A stretch of DNA of 8,831 nucleotides from Halobacteriales archaeon (GTDB lineage: Archaea; Thermoplasmatota; SW-10-69-26; JACQPN01; JAIVGT01). Below the pieces are notes generated by a model, which saw nothing but the letters and a program-made list of their open reading frames with translations, had not been told where the DNA came from and did no database searches. Shown piece by piece: positions 6,171-8,831 of this stretch (positions are counted from its first letter, which is position 1; every line of letters starts with the position of its first letter). The stretch is taken from contig JAIVGT010000209.1 of the NCBI GenBank assembly GCA_020201485.1, positions 1 through 8,831 of the forward strand, in the 5' to 3' direction. A program made the translations under genes and the position numbers.

Positions 6171-6192
6171 GCCCCCGCCCGGTGGTGGGGGC
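6171..6192 (+). promoter_or_regulatory. Strong hairpin abutting the SRPBCC start codon
   Basis: GCCCCCGCC-CGGT-GGTGGGGGC forms nine pairs (one G-U wobble) closed by a tetraloop and ends 3 nt before the ATG at 6196. The G-rich right arm is the only possible ribosome-binding sequence, so the structure would hide it. It could act as a translational control element, or as the 3' end hairpin of the preceding transcript. If translation began at 6169 it would lie inside the coding region. Confidence 0.45.
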
Positions 6193-6195
6193 GCG

Positions 6196-6657
6196 ATGCC
6201 CAGCCGCTGGAGCTTCGAGGCGGAGGTCGCCGCCTCGCCCGACGATGCGTACGCCTGGATGACCGACTACACCGCAGACGACCACGGCAGCCCCGCCTTC
6301 CTGAAGGGGAGCGGCATGAAGCCTTCGGGCAAGGCGAGCGTGCGGCGCATCAAGGCGCGCGCCGGAAACCGCCTCGACATCGAGGATGCGTGGGGGCGGC
6401 AGCGGTTCGAAACCACGGTCACGCTCGTGCCCGGCTCGCGCGAGGTCCGCATCGAGGGGCAGTGGGGGTACCGCAGCACGTGGCGCGCCCTGCCGGCGAA
6501 GGGGGGCTCGCGCATCGTGTGCGAGGCGCGCCTGGAGCCGAGCGGCGCGGCCCGGCTCCTCGCCCCGCTCTTCGCCCGCATGCTCATGGGCCAGATGCGC
6601 GCCGACTTCCAGGGCCACGTCGCCGAGATGCGCCACGACCTGGCGGGCAAGGGCTAA
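6196..6657 (+). CDS. SRPBCC (START/polyketide cyclase-fold) ligand-binding protein
   Basis: 153 residues, the usual length for this family. It opens with the typical first strand and helix, WSFEAEVAASPDDAYAWMTDY (residues 5-25), continues through the antiparallel strands (KASVRRIKARAG, RLDIEDAWG, RFETTVTLVPGSREVRIEGQW, YRSTWRALPAKGGSRIVCEARLEP), and ends in the long C-terminal helix (about 118-150) that lines the hydrophobic pocket. The fold binds small hydrophobic ligands; the ligand is unknown. An in-frame ATG at 6169 would add nine residues, mostly Pro and Gly (MPPPGGGGA); the start at 6196 is chosen because it puts the first strand at the N-terminus. It is followed 26 nt later by the PadR-type gene on the same strand, so the two are probably co-transcribed and may share a ligand or signal. 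Confidence 0.85.
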   Translation: MPSRWSFEAEVAASPDDAYAWMTDYTADDHGSPAFLKGSGMKPSGKASVRRIKARAGNRLDIEDAWGRQRFETTVTLVPGSREVRIEGQWGYRSTWRALPAKGGSRIVCEARLEPSGAARLLAPLFARMLMGQMRADFQGHVAEMRHDLAGKG

Positions 6658-6662
6658 GCCCG

Positions 6663-6681
6663 GCTGCGACCATCGCTCGCC
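6663..6681. repeat. Second copy of GCTGCGACCAT...GCTCGCC, before the PadR-type gene
   Basis: GCTGCGACCAT (6663-6673) is identical to 6138-6148, and in both places GCTCGCC follows, after 1 nt here and 4 nt there. Both copies lie in the short gaps before genes of the same likely unit. This could be a binding site for the PadR-type regulator itself, although it does not look like the ATGT/ACAT dyad typical of PadR operators. Confidence 0.35.
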
Positions 6682-6683
6682 GC

Positions 6684-7490
6684 ATGCCTGCGACGATGCC
6701 CCGCGACCGCCGCCTGCTCCGCGCGCTGCGCCGCGGTCCGGCCCACGGGTACGGGTTGGCCCAGGAGCTGGCCGGGGAGGCGGACCGGGCCACCGTGTAC
6801 CGCCGGCTGGGCGCGCTGCAGCGCGCCGGCCTCGTCCACGCCCAGCGCATCCCCGGCTCCGGCCCGGACCGCAAGCTGCTCCGCCTCAGCCCGTCGGGCG
6901 ACGCGGCGCTGCGCGACGAGCTCCGGGATGCGATGCAGCTCCTGCTCGCGGCGTTCGACGCCCAGCGCCCCCGGGGCGGCGAGGGCATGCGCCTGCGGGG
7001 GCCCATCGTGGTCGTGAGCGGCTCGAAGCTCTCGGCCATCGAGCTGCGCATCCTGGCCACGTTCGCGCAGCACGCGCCGCGCCAGACGCACCTCGTGCTC
7101 TCCCCGGGCGCGCGCCTGCCCGGGGCCGCTCCTCCCGGGGTCGCGGTGAGCGAGGCTCCGTGGTCCGCCCTGCCCTTCCGCGACGGGTACGCGAAGCTGC
7201 TGCTCTGCAACGAGGCCCCACCCTCCTCCGCGCTCGCCCGGGCGGCGCGCGAGTGGGGACGCGTGCTGCACGCACGGGGCACGCTGCACGTCGTCGGCAC
7301 CGCTCCCCTGCCGCGCGGCGTGGACCCGTTCGTGGACTTCCTCGCCGGGCTCCACGCCGAGCTGTTCCCCGATGTCGCCCGCGGGCCGCCGGCGGAGGCG
7401 CTGACCGAGGCGCTGCGCGGCGCGTTCCGCACGGTTCGCGAGGAGCGCGAGGCGGACCAGCTCGTGTGGACCGCGCGCGGGCCGCGCTAG
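6684..7490 (+). CDS. PadR-type winged-helix regulator fused to a degenerate methyltransferase-like domain
   Basis: 268 residues. Residues 9-85 form a PadR-type winged helix: LLRALRRGPAHGYGLAQEL, then the recognition segment ATVYRRLGALQRAGLV (36-51), and the wing GPDRKLLRLSPSGDAAL. PadR proteins are dimeric transcription regulators that often sense small molecules. Residues 102-265 resemble the Rossmann-like class I methyltransferase fold: a first strand IVVVSGS (108-114), SALPFRDGYAKLLLCNE (161-177, like the usual motif around strand 4), and a following helix and strand, REWGRVLHARGTLHVVGTAPL (189-209). The glycine-rich SAM loop expected after strand 1 is not seen, so the domain probably does not methylate and may sense a ligand. 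A second in-frame ATG at 6696 is also possible. The stop TAG overlaps that of the opposing propeller gene within CTAG. Confidence 0.75.
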   Translation: MPATMPRDRRLLRALRRGPAHGYGLAQELAGEADRATVYRRLGALQRAGLVHAQRIPGSGPDRKLLRLSPSGDAALRDELRDAMQLLLAAFDAQRPRGGEGMRLRGPIVVVSGSKLSAIELRILATFAQHAPRQTHLVLSPGARLPGAAPPGVAVSEAPWSALPFRDGYAKLLLCNEAPPSSALARAAREWGRVLHARGTLHVVGTAPLPRGVDPFVDFLAGLHAELFPDVARGPPAEALTEALRGAFRTVREEREADQLVWTARGPR

Positions 7491-8831
7491 CCGAGCGTGC
7501 GGTTGCCCGTCGTGCTGTTCCCGCCGATGGCGGCGTAGGGCACGCTCGCCGTCCACACCTCGCACTTGCCCGTGATGCCGTCGGCGAAGAACGGGTGCGC
7601 CATGCCGCCGAGCGCGACGACGCCGTGGTAGTCGCCGATGAACGGCGGGCCGGTCTGGTGGTAGCATCCATCGGGCACGTCCCAGCTCCGGTCCGTGATG
7701 CGCATCTGGCCCCAGGTCTTGCCGCCGTCGATGCTGCGCGCGTGCGTAATGTCGAGCTTCGTGTTCGCCGGGTCGTAGCTGCGGTCGTACCAGCTCACGA
7801 TGACCCCGCCGTCCTCCGCGATCGTGACCCAGGGCATGAACTGGTCCCCGCCCGCGTCCTGGTTGACCTTCAGGGGCGCGGTCCACGTCAGGCCGCCGTC
7901 GCTGCTGCTGACGAGGAGCACGTCGCTGTCCTTGCCGTTCCAATCCGGCCACACGATGTAGATGTCGCCCTTGTTCGGCCCGCTGCTCAGGTCCACGGCG
8001 ACGCTCGTGATGCTCTCCAGGCGGTACTTGCCGTTCGGCAACGGCGAGGGCACGTCGTGCACGGGCGCGACGCCGATGGCGGGCGGGATGCTCGGCGTGC
8101 CGGCCACGGCCGTCTTCGTGAACATGACCTGGGCCGCGCCCGGCGTGCCGAGGGGCGTGGCGGGCAACGGCGGGCCGCCCGCGCCGGCGATGCCTGCGGC
8201 GCCGAAGTTGCGCCACACGTAGTACACGCTGCCGTCGGGCCCGTACGCGGGCATGGCGAACTGGTGCACGGGCGCGTCCAGCTCGGCGAGCGTGAGCGGC
8301 GGGCTCCACGTCACGCCCTTGTCCGAGCTGACGGCGGTGAGGAAGTACGCGGCCACGCCCGTGAACTGGATCCAGGTCATGACGAGGTTGTTCGGGTTCG
8401 TGGGGTCGGTGGCGAACCACTGCTTGTCTAGGCCGGCCGTGTTCGCGTCGCTCACGGCGACGTTGGCGAAGCTCTCCCACGTCGCGCCGCCGTCCTTGCT
8501 GCTCGCGGTCCACACGCTGCCCTCGCACAGCGGAGCAGCCTGGTCCCCCGGGCACACGCCGCTGTTCTGCGTGCTGTTCGCGCTGCCGCCGTAGGCCAAC
8601 CCGCTGTAGTACGCCGTGCCGTCGGAGCCGAAGGCGAGCACCGGGTCGCTGTTGCACTGGTAGTGGCTGAGGAGCGTGGTGTTCTTGTCGCCGGGGAAGC
8701 CGGGCATGAGCGCCTGGCCCCACGTCCTGCCCCCGTCCTTGCTCCAGTACACGCCGCTCCACACGTTGTACTTCCCGCACGGCACGGCCTCGCCCAGGGT
8801 GAAGTCCTTCGCTCCGCCGACGAGGTTGAGC
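7487..8831 (-). CDS. Asp-box (BNR) beta-propeller protein of the sialidase type, N-terminus cut by window edge
   Basis: 447 residues lie in the window; the frame is open through the right edge, reading LNLVGGAKDFTLGEAV before the GTG at 8785, so that GTG is internal. Counting from it, five Asp boxes (SxDxGxTW) are seen at residues 15-22, 96-103, 153-160, 294-301 and 351-358, the mark of six-bladed sialidase-like propellers. Other family blocks include VSWYDRSYDPANTKLD (330-345) and FIGDYHGVVALGG (382-394). Several cysteines (such as Cys78 and Cys87) suit a secreted or surface protein, and a signal peptide would lie outside the window. A Gly/Pro/Ala-rich insert (about 198-220) interrupts the middle blade. 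Many such proteins are annotated as exo-alpha-sialidase, but I cannot confirm the Arg triad or the catalytic Tyr/Glu, so glycan binding without hydrolysis is equally possible. Confidence 0.88.
   Translation of the reverse strand, partial: LNLVGGAKDFTLGEAVPCGKYNVWSGVYWSKDGGRTWGQALMPGFPGDKNTTLLSHYQCNSDPVLAFGSDGTAYYSGLAYGGSANSTQNSGVCPGDQAAPLCEGSVWTASSKDGGATWESFANVAVSDANTAGLDKQWFATDPTNPNNLVMTWIQFTGVAAYFLTAVSSDKGVTWSPPLTLAELDAPVHQFAMPAYGPDGSVYYVWRNFGAAGIAGAGGPPLPATPLGTPGAAQVMFTKTAVAGTPSIPPAIGVAPVHDVPSPLPNGKYRLESITSVAVDLSSGPNKGDIYIVWPDWNGKDSDVLLVSSSDGGLTWTAPLKVNQDAGGDQFMPWVTIAEDGGVIVSWYDRSYDPANTKLDITHARSIDGGKTWGQMRITDRSWDVPDGCYHQTGPPFIGDYHGVVALGGMAHPFFADGITGKCEVWTASVPYAAIGGNSTTGNRTLG

Noticed and set aside
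6386..8431. 681-codon + strand frame across the SRPBCC, PadR and propeller genes
   Set aside because: Its protein is Arg/Ala-rich without motifs and overlaps three recognised genes in other frames.
6654..8780. 708-codon - strand frame overlapping the propeller and PadR genes
   Set aside because: The propeller frame (7487-8831) carries five Asp boxes; the competing frame shows only Arg-rich low complexity.

Overview
This 8.8 kb window is very GC-rich (roughly 70% by eye, with almost every third codon position G or C). I read eight protein-coding genes filling nearly all of it, and a ninth small membrane protein. No tRNA, rRNA, CRISPR array, insertion sequence or phage gene was seen. Several starts are GTG or TTG. 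Most upstream regions lack a clear Shine-Dalgarno sequence and instead carry a single A/T-rich patch about 25-35 nt before the start codon. That layout fits TATA-box promoters with leaderless or nearly leaderless transcripts, so I lean towards a high-GC archaeon, perhaps a Thermoplasmatota-type metagenomic lineage. This is an inference and a bacterium is not excluded.

Left part, + strand: a tryptophan 2,3-dioxygenase-like protein with an unusual layout (118-1806: degenerate N-terminal TDO-like module, second TDO-like module keeping the heme and catalytic residues, C-terminal NTF2/SnoaL-like domain); a soluble PAS histidine kinase (1859-3100); a shortened, degenerate DUF429 protein (3137-3643); and a 133-residue two-helix membrane protein (3683-4084).

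Middle: a YbjN/secretion-chaperone-fold protein on the - strand (4081-4536) converges on the membrane protein and diverges from a zinc-ribbon plus VTT/DedA-like membrane protein (4631-6130).

Right part: an SRPBCC (START-fold) protein (6196-6657) and a PadR-type winged-helix protein fused to an eroded methyltransferase-like domain (6684-7490) form a likely two-gene unit. It is followed on the - strand by the C-terminal part of an Asp-box beta-propeller of the sialidase type (7487-8831), whose N-terminus lies beyond the right edge.

No single pathway unites the genes. The most notable observations are the duplicated TDO-like fold fused to NTF2, two convergent gene pairs whose stop codons overlap in the palindrome CTAG, a near-identical promoter-like motif (CGAAA(A)GCTC[CA]TT) exactly 24 nt before two GTG starts, the zinc-ribbon/VTT fusion, the PadR/methyltransferase-like fusion, and two strong dyads in the leader of the SRPBCC gene.
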